Shown: positions 44,959 through 53,867 of the stretch, piece after piece
How the letters are laid out: every line of letters starts with the position of its first letter
How positions within the stretch are numbered: the first letter of the stretch is position 1
NCBI RefSeq assembly: GCF_014490485.1
Contig: NZ_JACTVA010000003.1
Coordinates: 178,650 to 242,649 of the forward strand
Direction of reading: 5' to 3'
Source of the DNA: Teichococcus aerophilus
GTDB lineage: Bacteria > Pseudomonadota > Alphaproteobacteria > Acetobacterales > Acetobacteraceae
Length of the DNA: 64,000 nucleotides
The notes under the pieces: generated by a model
Seen by the model: only the letters and a program-made list of their open reading frames with translations
The model's database searches: none
What the model was told of the DNA's origin: nothing
Translations under genes and position numbers: made by a program

Positions 44959-46107
44959 TCAGCCGCGCGGGACGCGGCGGCCACGCGGTTGCGGCGCCAC
45001 CACGGCGGCGGCGGGGGCCAGGAAGGCCGTCCGCAATTCGCCGGCCACGAAGCGCTGCGCATCGCCGGCCTTGGAGAGAACCGCAGGGTCGGCACCGAAG
45101 AATTCGTGCGTCACGCCGGGGAAATCCTCCGCCGAGACCTGCACGCCAGCCACCTGCAGCTTCTGCGCCAGCAACTGGCCCTCGCTGCGCAGCGGATCGA
45201 TCTCCGCCGTGACGATGATGGCCTTGGGCAGGCCGCGCAGCTCGGCACCTTCGGCAACGTTCAGGCGCGGGTCGCGCAGGTCGGTCGGGCCGTTGGTGTA
45301 GTGCTGCACGAACCAGCGCATCATCGCCGCGTTCAGCGGCTTCGCCATCGCGTTTTCGCGGTAGGACTGGGTGGTCATGTCAGTGCCGGCCACCGGGTAG
45401 ATCAGGCCCATCGCCACCGGCAGCGGCTGCCGCGCCTCACGCGCCATCATGGCGACGTTGATCGCCAGGTTGCCGCCGGCGCTCTCGCCCACTACGGCGA
45501 CGCGGGACAGGTCGATATTCAGCTGGCCGGCATTCTGCAGCGCCCAGACATAGGCAGCGTAGGCATCGTCATGCGCGGTGGGAAACCTGTTCTCCGGCCC
45601 CTGGCGGTAATGCACCGCCAGCACCATCGCGCCGGTATCGGCCGCCAGGGTGCGGGCGGAAGCATCGTAGGTATCCAGGTCGGCAATGACGAAGCCGCCG
45701 CCATGGTAATACACGATCAGCGGCAGGCGCGGGATCGGCTGGCCGCGCGGCGGGGTCGGCGCCGGGTTGTACAGCCGCGCCTCCAGCGGGAAGGCGCCGG
45801 CGCCGGGAATCTGCAGGTCCCGCACCTGGGCGATCTCACGCGGGTCTGTGCGCAGGTTCAGCGCACGCTGCCGCGCCTTCACCGCATCGGCCATGGTAGG
45901 CTGGCGGCGCGCCTCGGCCGGCGTCAGCGTCTCGATCGGCTTGCCGCCGAGCTGCGCCAGGCTTTCGAGCAGCGCCCGCATCTGCGGGTCGGCACGGCCC
46001 GTCGGGTCCGGCGGCGTGGTCGGCATCGTCTCGGTGGCACAGGCGGCCAGGGTGGCGGCAAGGCCGAACGGCAGGAACAGGCTGGCCCGGCGGGAGAGTG
46101 ACTGCAT
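44959..46107 (-). CDS. Acetyl-esterase-like alpha/beta hydrolase, lipoprotein
   Basis: A 382-residue enzyme of the hormone-sensitive-lipase family. It has a signal peptide with lipobox LAAC at about 20-23. IVYYHGGGFVIAD gives the oxyanion hole, VVGESAGGNLA the nucleophile Ser, ITAEIDPLRSEG-type strand (TAEIDPLRSEG) the Asp and FPGVTHEFFG the His. It hydrolyses short-chain esters, probably from the envelope. The end is Arg/Pro-rich. No operon partner. Confidence 0.88.
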   Translation of the reverse strand: MQSLSRRASLFLPFGLAATLAACATETMPTTPPDPTGRADPQMRALLESLAQLGGKPIETLTPAEARRQPTMADAVKARQRALNLRTDPREIAQVRDLQIPGAGAFPLEARLYNPAPTPPRGQPIPRLPLIVYYHGGGFVIADLDTYDASARTLAADTGAMVLAVHYRQGPENRFPTAHDDAYAAYVWALQNAGQLNIDLSRVAVVGESAGGNLAINVAMMAREARQPLPVAMGLIYPVAGTDMTTQSYRENAMAKPLNAAMMRWFVQHYTNGPTDLRDPRLNVAEGAELRGLPKAIIVTAEIDPLRSEGQLLAQKLQVAGVQVSAEDFPGVTHEFFGADPAVLSKAGDAQRFVAGELRTAFLAPAAAVVAPQPRGRRVPRG

Positions 46108-46236
46108 CAGAAGATCCTTCCTCAGGCCTGGCCATATCTTGCCAAGCCGTATCGGAAGCCGAACGCCCCGCTGGCGGTTCGGGTTTCTGCCGGGCAGCGG
46201 CCACCCGGGGCGCGGCGCCGTACGCTGCAGCTGATA

Positions 46237-46316
46237 TCCATCAGGTGAGAATGACCTGACGGCGTGAAGATGCTCTTCAGAACAACGAGCTAGAGCATCT
46301 GAAGTGAGCCTGTGCG
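46237..46316 (+). repeat. Dispersed intergenic repeat family B, copy 2
   Basis: TCCATCAGGTGAGAATGACC then AGAACAACGAGCTAGAGC, matching copy 1 at 42965 block by block; its hairpin keeps eight of nine pairs. The remainder up to 46330 resembles the right end of family A (GTGCGAACGGTGG). Confidence 0.65.
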
Positions 46317-46329
46317 AACGGTGGATGCC

Positions 46330-47172
46330 CTAGCCGCGCAAGAAGCCGCGGACTGCCCCGGTCTGCGCCGTATCCATCAACGCGGGCGCATGGCCGCAGC
46401 CAGGAATGGTCAGCAGGCTGACGCCCGGCTTGCCGGCCATGCGGCTCGCCGTTGCCTCGGTCAGCAGCGGGCTGTGGGCGCCGCGCAGCAGCAGCGTGGG
46501 CAGGTTCAGCGAATCCCACAGCGGCCACAGCGTCGCATCTCCCGGCGGCGCGGCCTGCAACGGCACCGCGATGGCGGGATCGTAGTGCTGCACCACCCGC
46601 CCCTGCGGCGTCATGCGGGCGGAACTTTCGGCCAGGTGCCGCCACTCGGCGGGGGAGAGATCGCCGAACCCGGCATGGATGACGCGCAGATGCGCCTCGA
46701 GCGCCGCCACGTCGGCGAATTCGTGCCGCGTGCCGACATAGGCACCGATCACCGCCAGCGCGCTGCCGGGGATTTCGGCGCCGACATCGTTCAGCACCAG
46801 CCGGCCCATCTGGTGGTTCGGCAGGCTCGCCAACCCCATGCCGATCAGCCCGCCCATCGATGTCCCGACCCAGTCAAACCGCCCCAGCCCCGCCAGCAGC
46901 GGTGCCAGCACGCCGATATAGGTCGGCACTGCGTAGAGGTTGCCGTCCGGCAGCCAGGAGGAGAGGCCGCGCCCGGGGATATCCGGGCAGATCACGCGGC
47001 GGCCATCCTCGGCCAGGGCGCGGGCGAGGACATCGAAATCCCGCCCGGTGCGCGTCAGGCCATGGACACACACGACCGGCGCCCCATCCGCCGGCCCCCA
47101 CTCGGTCCAGCGGAGATCCACCGGGCCGAAGGGCAGCGCGGCGCGCAGGGCGCCAATCCGTGGTTCAGACAA
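46330..47172 (-). CDS. Alpha/beta hydrolase coupled to the CoA-transferase gene
   Basis: A 280-residue hydrolase. VVCVHGLTRTGRDFDVLARAL is the oxyanion strand, FDWVGTSMGGLIGMGLA has the nucleophile Ser and IPGCGHAPALMD the His. No ATG fits; TTG at 47172 with AAGGAC seven bases ahead gives MSEPRIGALRAALPFGPVDL and overlaps the CoA-transferase stop by 8 bases. Translation coupling suggests a job in the same pathway, perhaps a thioesterase or ester hydrolase supplying the acid. Confidence 0.82.
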   Translation of the reverse strand: MSEPRIGALRAALPFGPVDLRWTEWGPADGAPVVCVHGLTRTGRDFDVLARALAEDGRRVICPDIPGRGLSSWLPDGNLYAVPTYIGVLAPLLAGLGRFDWVGTSMGGLIGMGLASLPNHQMGRLVLNDVGAEIPGSALAVIGAYVGTRHEFADVAALEAHLRVIHAGFGDLSPAEWRHLAESSARMTPQGRVVQHYDPAIAVPLQAAPPGDATLWPLWDSLNLPTLLLRGAHSPLLTEATASRMAGKPGVSLLTIPGCGHAPALMDTAQTGAVRGFLRG

Positions 47173-48367
47173 TCTTGCTGTCCTTGAGCTGCGCGATGGC
47201 CATCGCATCGAAGCCGATGGAGGCCAGCACTTCATCCGTATGCTGCCCCAGCATCGGCGCCGCCGAGCGGTAATCCGGCGGCGTGGCGGAGAGCTTCACC
47301 GGGTTGGCGACGACGGTGACTTCCTCGCCAGAGGCATGCTGCATCTTCACCAGCATGTTGCGCGCCTGCACATGCGGGTCCGAGAACACGCGGTCCAGCG
47401 TGTTGATCGGGCCGCAGCCGATCTTCAGCGCCTCCAGCTGGGAAATCCACTCATCGGTGGTCTTGGTCTTGGTGACGGCGGTCAGCGTCTCCGTCACCAG
47501 CGCGCGGTTACCGACGCGGGCCGCATTGGTGGCGTAGCGCTCATCGGCGAGCAGATTCTCGAGAGCGAAATTCTTGCAGAAGCGCTCGAAGGTCGGGTCG
47601 TTGCCGATGGAGAGCACCATGTAGCCGTCGGCGGTCGGGAACACCTGGTACGGCACGATATTGGGGTGCTGGTTGCCCAGGCGCGGCGGGTTCTCGCCGG
47701 TCGCCAGGTAGTTCATGCCCTGGTTGGCCAGCCACGCCACGTGGGTGTCCAGCATGCCGATATCGATCTGCTGCCCCTGCCCCGTCGCCTGCTTGTGGCG
47801 CAGCGCGGCCAGGATGCCGATGGTGCCGTACAGCCCGGCGAACAGGTCCGCCACCGGGATGCCGACCTTCTGCGGCTCCCCGTCCGGGTCGCCGGTCAGG
47901 GACATGACGCCGCCCATCGCCTGGATCAGCGCGTCATAGCCCGGCCGCGGCGCGTAGGGGCCGGTCTGGCCGAAGCCGGTGATCGAGCAATAGATCAGGC
48001 CCGGATACTGGTTTTTCAGGTCCTCGTAGCTCAGGCCGTACTTGGCCAGGGCACCGGTCTTGAAGTTCTCCACAAGGATGTCGGCGTTCTCAAGCAGCTT
48101 GTGCACGATCGCCTGGCCCTCGGGCTTGGCGATGTCGATGGTCACCGACTTCTTGTTGCGGTTCACGCCCACGAAATAGGCGCTTTCCCGCGTGTTCGGC
48201 ATGTAGGGGGGTGCGAAGCCGCGGGTGTCGTCGCCGGCGTCGGGGCGTTCGATCTTGATCACCTCGGCGCCCATGTCCCCCAGCATCTGCGTGCAGGTGG
48301 GGCCCGCGAGAACGCGGGTGAGGTCGACAACGCGCAGGCCCTTCAGCGGTCCGGTCGGTTCGGTCAT
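47165..48367 (-). CDS. Class III (CaiB/BaiF) CoA-transferase, putative malonate CoA-transferase
   Basis: A 400-residue enzyme with the intertwined Frc fold. GLRVVDLTRVLAGPTCTQMLGDMGAEVIKIE is the CoA-binding start, and ITGFGQTGPYAPRPGYDALIQAMGGVMSLTG contains the catalytic Asp. Class III enzymes move CoA between carboxylates. It sits directly after the malonate carrier and malonyl-CoA decarboxylase genes, where ATP-dependent malonyl-CoA synthetase (matB) would be expected; I infer that it charges malonate, perhaps from acetyl-CoA or succinyl-CoA. The start at 48367 begins the homology. Confidence 0.86.
   Translation of the reverse strand: MTEPTGPLKGLRVVDLTRVLAGPTCTQMLGDMGAEVIKIERPDAGDDTRGFAPPYMPNTRESAYFVGVNRNKKSVTIDIAKPEGQAIVHKLLENADILVENFKTGALAKYGLSYEDLKNQYPGLIYCSITGFGQTGPYAPRPGYDALIQAMGGVMSLTGDPDGEPQKVGIPVADLFAGLYGTIGILAALRHKQATGQGQQIDIGMLDTHVAWLANQGMNYLATGENPPRLGNQHPNIVPYQVFPTADGYMVLSIGNDPTFERFCKNFALENLLADERYATNAARVGNRALVTETLTAVTKTKTTDEWISQLEALKIGCGPINTLDRVFSDPHVQARNMLVKMQHASGEEVTVVANPVKLSATPPDYRSAAPMLGQHTDEVLASIGFDAMAIAQLKDSKIV
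47180..47185 (-). promoter_or_regulatory. Ribosome binding site for the TTG-started hydrolase
   Basis: AAGGAC on the minus strand, seven bases before TTG at 47172, inside the last codons of the CoA-transferase gene. Confidence 0.55.
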
Positions 48368-48404
48368 GGCATCTACTCTTTCATTCTCGGAAGCAAACGG
48401 ACAA

Positions 48405-49718
48405 TCACATCCAGTTCGGCACAACCAGGATAGCCCAGGCCAGCAGCGGGCCGAGGGCGACGACAAGGCCGCTATAGATCAGGAAGCGGCGGAACAGCGT
48501 ATCGCGCTCGCTCTCCTGCGCATTCGCCACCACCAGTGCGCCGTTGGTGGAGAACGGGCTGACATCGACGATGGTGGCGGAGATGGCGAGCGCGGCGACC
48601 ATGCCGGCCGGGCCGATATGCCCCTGCATCATCAGCGGCACCGCCAGCGGGATGATGGCGCCCAGCACGCCCACCGAGGACGCGAAGGCGGAGACGATGC
48701 CGCCCACGTAGCAGAGCAGCAGCGCCGCCAGCAGCGGCATGCCGAGATTGGTCACGCTGTTGCTGACCATGTCCACCGCGCCCGACTTCTGCAGCACGGC
48801 GACATAGGTGATGACGCCGGAGATCAGCAGCACGGTGGACCAGCTGACCTTGTCGATCGCCCCCTTCTGCGCTTCCGGCGAAAGCAGCGCCAGGATGACG
48901 GCGATGGTGATGGCGACCATGCCGACATTCAGCCCGAAGGCGAGCGAGCCGACGCCGAGGATGATGAGGCCCGCCAGGGTCAGCATCTGGTCCCGCGTGG
49001 CGTTCGTCTGCGCGCGGTGCTCGGCCTTGGCGGGGGTGCCGCCATGGCCGCGCACGGGCAGAGAAGCGCCGGCGCCTTCCTCGAAATCCTCATGCGTGCC
49101 GGTATCGCGCCGGCCAATCAGCTTGAGGCCGCCGAAGGCACAGAACACGCCGATGGCGACGAGCAGGTTGAAGATCAGGCTGGCCAGGAACAGGAAGACC
49201 TCGCTGCCCTCCATCCCCGCGCGCTCGACGATCTGGTTGGTGATGCCGCCATAGATCGAGATGGGAGAGAAGCCGCCGCCCTGCGCGCCATGGATGACCA
49301 GCAGGCCCATCATCAGCGCGTCGATCTTGTAGTGGCGGGCGAAGCGCAGCGCGATCGGCGCGATGATGGCCACCGCTGCAGGGCTGACGGCGCCGATGGC
49401 GGTCAGCACCGCCGCCACGCAAAACATCACCCACGGGATCAGCGCGATGCGGCCGCCGACGCCGCGCACGGCCCAGTGCACCAGCAGGTCGATCGTGCCG
49501 TTCTTCTGCGCGATGGCGAACAGGTAGGTGATGCCGACGAGCGTGACGAACAGGTCACCCGGGAAGCCGGCCAGGATGGCGTTGGCGCCCATGCCGACGA
49601 CGAAGGTGCCGATGAGGAAGGCCAGCGCGAAGGCCAGGGCGCCCATGTTGATCGGCAGCGCGGTGCCGACGATGAACATGACGACCAGCCCCAGGATGGA
49701 GGCAATGGCAGGGGACAC
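48405..49718 (-). CDS. matC: MatC-type dicarboxylate (malonate) carrier
   Basis: A 437-residue inner-membrane carrier with about 12 hydrophobic segments. It starts GTG (MSPAIASILGLVVMFIVGTALPINMGALAFALAFLIG), the MatC N-terminal domain. IGAVSPAAVAIIAPIALRFA and VIHGAQGGGFSPISIYGGITNQIV are the conserved transport loops. AAGGAA precedes the GTG. Together with the decarboxylase gene upstream (125-base gap) it argues for malonate as substrate. Confidence 0.85.
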   Translation of the reverse strand: MSPAIASILGLVVMFIVGTALPINMGALAFALAFLIGTFVVGMGANAILAGFPGDLFVTLVGITYLFAIAQKNGTIDLLVHWAVRGVGGRIALIPWVMFCVAAVLTAIGAVSPAAVAIIAPIALRFARHYKIDALMMGLLVIHGAQGGGFSPISIYGGITNQIVERAGMEGSEVFLFLASLIFNLLVAIGVFCAFGGLKLIGRRDTGTHEDFEEGAGASLPVRGHGGTPAKAEHRAQTNATRDQMLTLAGLIILGVGSLAFGLNVGMVAITIAVILALLSPEAQKGAIDKVSWSTVLLISGVITYVAVLQKSGAVDMVSNSVTNLGMPLLAALLLCYVGGIVSAFASSVGVLGAIIPLAVPLMMQGHIGPAGMVAALAISATIVDVSPFSTNGALVVANAQESERDTLFRRFLIYSGLVVALGPLLAWAILVVPNWM

Positions 49719-49843
49719 TTTGGACGTTCCTTGCTTATTTACAGGCTGTGCACGAACCGGCTGGGGTGCCGGCGAACTCTCCGCGCGATGGTCGGCCTCA
49801 CGCGGTCATGGGCAGGAAGGCGGGCTGGCCGCCCTCAATGTGT

Positions 49844-51421
49844 TCAGGCGGCGGGCTTCTTCCCGCCGGTTTTCTCCGCTTCCTTGTCCCGGCTCTTCTC
49901 GGGGTCCTTGTCCTTCGCCGGGGTCTTCTCGGCGGCAGTGTCGCCCGAGCCGCCGAGCAGCCGGGGCAGATAGCCCGACCGGCCCTTCGGCGCCACGAGG
50001 GCCGGAACCGCCAGCAAGCCATCCACCGAAGCCGAGCGCGCCACGGCGCCGGATCGCGTGAAGGCCTCGTGGTTCGCCTCGATGCTGTCCGGGTCGTAGA
50101 GGTAATTCACCATGATGCCGTAGGATTCGGTCATTCCGCGCGCGGCGGTGTTGCCGCGCCAGTTGATCCGCTCCAGCCGCGCGCCATTGCCCAGGTGGAA
50201 CCGGGCGACGGGGTCGATGGCACCCATGCCGGTATTCGGCCGCGTCAGGTACTCGGCCGCCAGGCGCTGCAGCGGGGCGCGCAGGGCGGCATCCTTCTTC
50301 TTGTCCAGCCACCACTCACCGGTCGCCAACTGGTCCAGCAGCGCCTCGGCATTGGGCAACTCGGCCAGCGCGGCCTCGCCGGCGGCGGCTTCATCCGGCG
50401 CCTTTGGTGTGTGCAGGGCCAGGATGGCGGCGGCTTCCTCAGGCCGCAGCGTCTCCCCTGCCCGTTCCAGCTTACGCTTCAGCCAGCGGCGGAAGCCCGG
50501 CACGGGGGAGAGGGTGGAGAAGGTCTTCACCTGCGGCAGCTCGGCCTTCAGTTCCTCCACCACCTGCTTGATGAGGAAGTTGCCGAAGCTGATGCCGCGC
50601 AGCCCGTCCTGGCAGTTGGAGATGGAGTAGAAGATCGCGGTGTTGAAATCCGGCTTCACGCCATCCTCCGGCGCCAGCAGCGGCTGGATGGCGGTGGCCA
50701 GCCCTTTGGTCAGCGCGACCTCGACGAAGATCAGCGGCTCCCCCGGCAGTGCCCGGTGGAAAAAGGCGAAGCAGCGGCGGTCCGGCGCCAGGCGGCGGCG
50801 CAAATCGTCCCAGCCCATGATCTCGTGCACCGCCTCGTAGGCGATCAGCTTCTCCAGGATGGCGGCGGGGGTGTCCCAGTCGATCCGCCGCAACTCCAGG
50901 AAGCCGCGATTGAACCAGGAGGTGAACAGGTGGTGCAGGTCCACATCCAGCGGCTTCAGCTCGGGGTGTTTCTTCAGCCCGGTCAGCAATTCGCGCCGCA
51001 ACTCCACCAGCGCGGCGGTGCCACCCGGCGCCATGTTCATTCGCCGCAGCACTTCCTGGCGCGGCGGCTCAGCCTTCTCGAACAGCGTCATCGCCCGGGC
51101 GGCGGAGGGGTCGTCCAGATAGGCCTGAGCGGCGGCGCGCAGCGTGGCCTCGTCCGGCAGGAAGTCACTGGCCAGGAACTGACGGAAGGCGGCACGGTCC
51201 TCGGCGTTCAGGTCATGCAACACGGCCAGCAGCTCCCGCGCAACGGCGGCGCCGGATGCTTCGCCACGCTCGGAGAGGAGAGCGCGGGCCAGCAACTCGG
51301 CCCGGACCAGAGGTGGGCGGGTGATGCCCGGCACGTCGGCATAGGGCTGGCCCCGATCGGCGATGCTGGACCACAGGCGCTCCAGCCAGGTGCGGGCCCC
51401 TACGGTGATGGACATCGGCAT
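49844..51421 (-). CDS. matA: Malonyl-CoA decarboxylase
   Basis: A 525-residue enzyme converting malonyl-CoA to acetyl-CoA. The N-terminal helical domain covers about 80-180 (LHDLNAEDRAAFRQFLASDFLPDEATLRAA). The GNAT-like catalytic domain holds HHLFTSWFNRGFLELRRIDWDTPA, CFAFFHRALPGEPLIFVEVAL, TFSTLSPVPGF and FHLGNGARLERINW, the last two carrying the Ser and His implicated in catalysis. The last 50 residues are Lys/Glu/Asp-rich, an unusual charged tail. Start at 51421 from the GGGGGAAA site. Confidence 0.94.
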   Translation of the reverse strand: MPMSITVGARTWLERLWSSIADRGQPYADVPGITRPPLVRAELLARALLSERGEASGAAVARELLAVLHDLNAEDRAAFRQFLASDFLPDEATLRAAAQAYLDDPSAARAMTLFEKAEPPRQEVLRRMNMAPGGTAALVELRRELLTGLKKHPELKPLDVDLHHLFTSWFNRGFLELRRIDWDTPAAILEKLIAYEAVHEIMGWDDLRRRLAPDRRCFAFFHRALPGEPLIFVEVALTKGLATAIQPLLAPEDGVKPDFNTAIFYSISNCQDGLRGISFGNFLIKQVVEELKAELPQVKTFSTLSPVPGFRRWLKRKLERAGETLRPEEAAAILALHTPKAPDEAAAGEAALAELPNAEALLDQLATGEWWLDKKKDAALRAPLQRLAAEYLTRPNTGMGAIDPVARFHLGNGARLERINWRGNTAARGMTESYGIMVNYLYDPDSIEANHEAFTRSGAVARSASVDGLLAVPALVAPKGRSGYLPRLLGGSGDTAAEKTPAKDKDPEKSRDKEAEKTGGKKPAA

Positions 51422-51484
51422 GATCTGTTTCCCCCGTCGCAACCTTGAGGCGAGTATTCCGCACTGGATCGCGAAGTGGAACCA

Positions 51485-52192
51485 TTAATATGCGGATGGG
51501 TCGTCCTGGCCCGGTTCCGCATGCAGAAGCCCCGCCGTACCGGCCCCATTGGCCCGGCGCATATACTGGGCCAGGGCCGCACTGGCCGTCAGCATATGCA
51601 CGCGCATCAGCTGGGCAGCTTCCTCGCCTGATCCGCGCAGCAGTTGGTCGAGGATCGCGCCATGTTCGGCGAAGGAGCGCTCGATGCGCCGGTCCTCCCG
51701 GAACTGGGCACGGCGATAGGGCGCCAGCCGCAGCCGCAGGGCCGTGGCGTGTTCCGCCAGCACGCTGTTATGGGTGCCGCGATACAGCAGGTTGTGGAAG
51801 CCGCGGTTGTAGTCGTCATAGGCATCCACCGCCGTGTCCAGCGGGCGGAAATCCACGTGCAGCGACTGCAGGGCAAAGCGCTCGGTCGCCGTCATGCGGA
51901 AGGTGGCGAGGCGGGCGCACATGGCCTCCGTCTCCGCCATCAGCTCGAACATCTCGGCCAGTTGCTCCAGCGTGATCGTTGCCACGCGGGCACCGCGGCG
52001 CGGCTCGATCACCACCAGGCCGGCGGCGGCCAGCTCCCGCAGCGCCTCCCGGGCCGGGGTGCGGGAGGCGCCGAAGCGCTCGGCCAGTGCGCTTTCGTCG
52101 ATCACGCTGCCCGGGGCCAGGCGGCCGGCGGTGATGTCGTCGGCCAGGCGCAGCCGGATGGTTTCGGCCAGGGTTGTCGGCGTTCTTGTCAT
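51485..52192 (-). CDS. GntR-family regulator (FadR/FCD type), likely MatR
   Basis: A 235-residue repressor. Winged helix at 5-70 (GSVIDESALAERFGASRTPAREALRELAAAGLVVIEPRRGARVA) and a helical FCD effector domain (EMFELMAETEAMCARLATFRM, FHNLLYRGTHN, RSFAEHGAILDQLLRG) with the metal-binding His residues. It precedes matA by 63 bases on the same strand and is divergent from the aldehyde dehydrogenase gene, so it likely controls both with malonate or a CoA ester as signal. Longer frames upstream run antisense through the dehydrogenase gene and are not real. Confidence 0.9.
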   Translation of the reverse strand: MTRTPTTLAETIRLRLADDITAGRLAPGSVIDESALAERFGASRTPAREALRELAAAGLVVIEPRRGARVATITLEQLAEMFELMAETEAMCARLATFRMTATERFALQSLHVDFRPLDTAVDAYDDYNRGFHNLLYRGTHNSVLAEHATALRLRLAPYRRAQFREDRRIERSFAEHGAILDQLLRGSGEEAAQLMRVHMLTASAALAQYMRRANGAGTAGLLHAEPGQDDPSAY

Positions 52193-52327
52193 ATCGGCGC
52201 GGATGCTGCCCCGCCGACGCGCGTGATGGAAGGGGGTTGCGGCCGTCAGCGGGCGGGTTGCGCGGTGCGGCCCCCTCGGCGCATGGTCCGCCCACACCTG
52301 ACACCAAGTTCCGGGAGAAACCGCCCC

Positions 52328-53839
52328 ATGCTCGACCACCCCAATCCCGCCCCGGCGAATCCGACTCTCGATCCCTTCGCCCTGGCGAAAGCGATCTCCG
52401 GGTATCATTTCATCGGCGGGCGCTACACCCCGGCCCGCTCCGGCAAGACCTTCGACGTGGTGAACCCCGCCACGGGCGAGACGGTGGCCACCGCCGCCGA
52501 TGGCGATGCCGCCGACGTCGAGGCCGCTGTCGCCGACGCGGCCCGCGCGCAGAAGGAATGGGCCCGGGTGCCCGCCCGCAAGCGCGGCGCGCTGGTCTAT
52601 CAGGCCGCCAACCTGATCCGCGAACATGTGGAGGAGCTGGCGAAGCTGGTGGCGCTGGAAACCGGCAAGGCGCTGCGTACCGAAAGCCGCGTCGAAGCCA
52701 ACAACGTGGCCGACATCTTCGAGTTCTTCGGCGGCCTGGGTGGCGAGATCAAGGGCGAGACGGTGCCCTTCGGTCCCGACGTGCTGAACATCACGGTGCG
52801 GGAACCGCTGGGCGTGGTGGGTGCCATCATCCCCTGGAACATCCCGATGATGCTGATGGCGCTGAAGGCAGCGCCCGCCATCGTCGCCGGCAACACCATT
52901 GTCGTGAAGTCGGCCGAGGAAGCGCCGCTGGCCGTGCTGCGCATCGTCGAGCTGATGAACCGCGTGCTGCCGCCGGGTGTGTTCAACATCCTGTCCGGCC
53001 AGGGCCCGGAATGCGGCGCGCCGCTGGTGGCACATAAGCTGGTGAAGAAGGTGACCTTCACCGGCTCGGTCGAGACCGGCAAGATCATCGCCCGCGGTGC
53101 GGCGGACAAGCTGATTCCGGCGACGCTGGAGCTCGGCGGCAAGTCGCCGATGATCATCTTTGCCGATTGCGATTTCGAGAAGACAGTGGCCGGCGCCCTC
53201 ACCTCCATGCGCTTCACCCGCCAGGGGCAGAGCTGCACGGCGGCCAGCCGCATCTTCGTGCAGCGGCCGATCTACGAGAAGTTCGTCGCCGAGATGGCCA
53301 AGCGCGTCGACGCCATGGTGATGGGCGACCCGCTGGATGAGAAGACCGACATCGGCACCATCATCTCCACCGGCCAGTTCGAGAAGGTAAAGGGCTTCAT
53401 CGCCGAGGGCGAGAAGACCGCTGGCGCCACCGGCCGCGCCTGCTCCGCCATGCCGAAGGACCCGGCGCTGAAGAAGGGCCTGTTCATCCAGCCCTACATC
53501 TTCACCGGCCTGACCAAGGACAGCCGCCTGGTGCGCGAGGAGATCTTCGGCCCCGTCACCGTCGTCTTCCCGTTCGACGACGCCGATGCGGTGCTGGCGG
53601 ATGCCAATGACAGCGAGTTCGGCCTGGCCGCTACGGTCTGGACCAACGACCTGAAGACCGCCATGCGCTTCGCCCACAACCTGGAAGCCGGCCTGGTGCA
53701 GGTGAACCAGAACCTGGTGGTGCAGCCGAACCTCTCCTATGGCGGCGTGAAGGCCTCCGGCCTTGGCAAGGAAGCCAGCCTGGAATCGATGCTGGAGCAC
53801 TTCACCCACAAGAAGACCATCATGGTGAACATGGCCTGA
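52328..53839 (+). CDS. NAD(P)-dependent aldehyde dehydrogenase
   Basis: A 503-residue enzyme of the standard ALDH fold. IIPWNIPMMLMALKAAPAIVAGN (catalytic Asn), LELGGKSPMIIFAD (general-base Glu) and RFTRQGQSCTAASRIF (nucleophile Cys) are all intact. It is closest in style to betaine- or semialdehyde-type dehydrogenases. It is divergent from the GntR gene, so malonate semialdehyde or a related C3 aldehyde is a guess worth testing. GGGAGAAA precedes the ATG at 52328. It converges on the caspase-like gene, 28 bases away. Confidence 0.92.
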   Translation: MLDHPNPAPANPTLDPFALAKAISGYHFIGGRYTPARSGKTFDVVNPATGETVATAADGDAADVEAAVADAARAQKEWARVPARKRGALVYQAANLIREHVEELAKLVALETGKALRTESRVEANNVADIFEFFGGLGGEIKGETVPFGPDVLNITVREPLGVVGAIIPWNIPMMLMALKAAPAIVAGNTIVVKSAEEAPLAVLRIVELMNRVLPPGVFNILSGQGPECGAPLVAHKLVKKVTFTGSVETGKIIARGAADKLIPATLELGGKSPMIIFADCDFEKTVAGALTSMRFTRQGQSCTAASRIFVQRPIYEKFVAEMAKRVDAMVMGDPLDEKTDIGTIISTGQFEKVKGFIAEGEKTAGATGRACSAMPKDPALKKGLFIQPYIFTGLTKDSRLVREEIFGPVTVVFPFDDADAVLADANDSEFGLAATVWTNDLKTAMRFAHNLEAGLVQVNQNLVVQPNLSYGGVKASGLGKEASLESMLEHFTHKKTIMVNMA

Positions 53840-53867
53840 TGTGGGGCGGGGGCGCCGACGCCCCCGT

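Noticed and set aside
51644..52327. A plus-strand extension of the aldehyde dehydrogenase to about 731 residues
   Set aside because: It is antisense to the GntR gene, and the dehydrogenase homology begins after ATG 52328.
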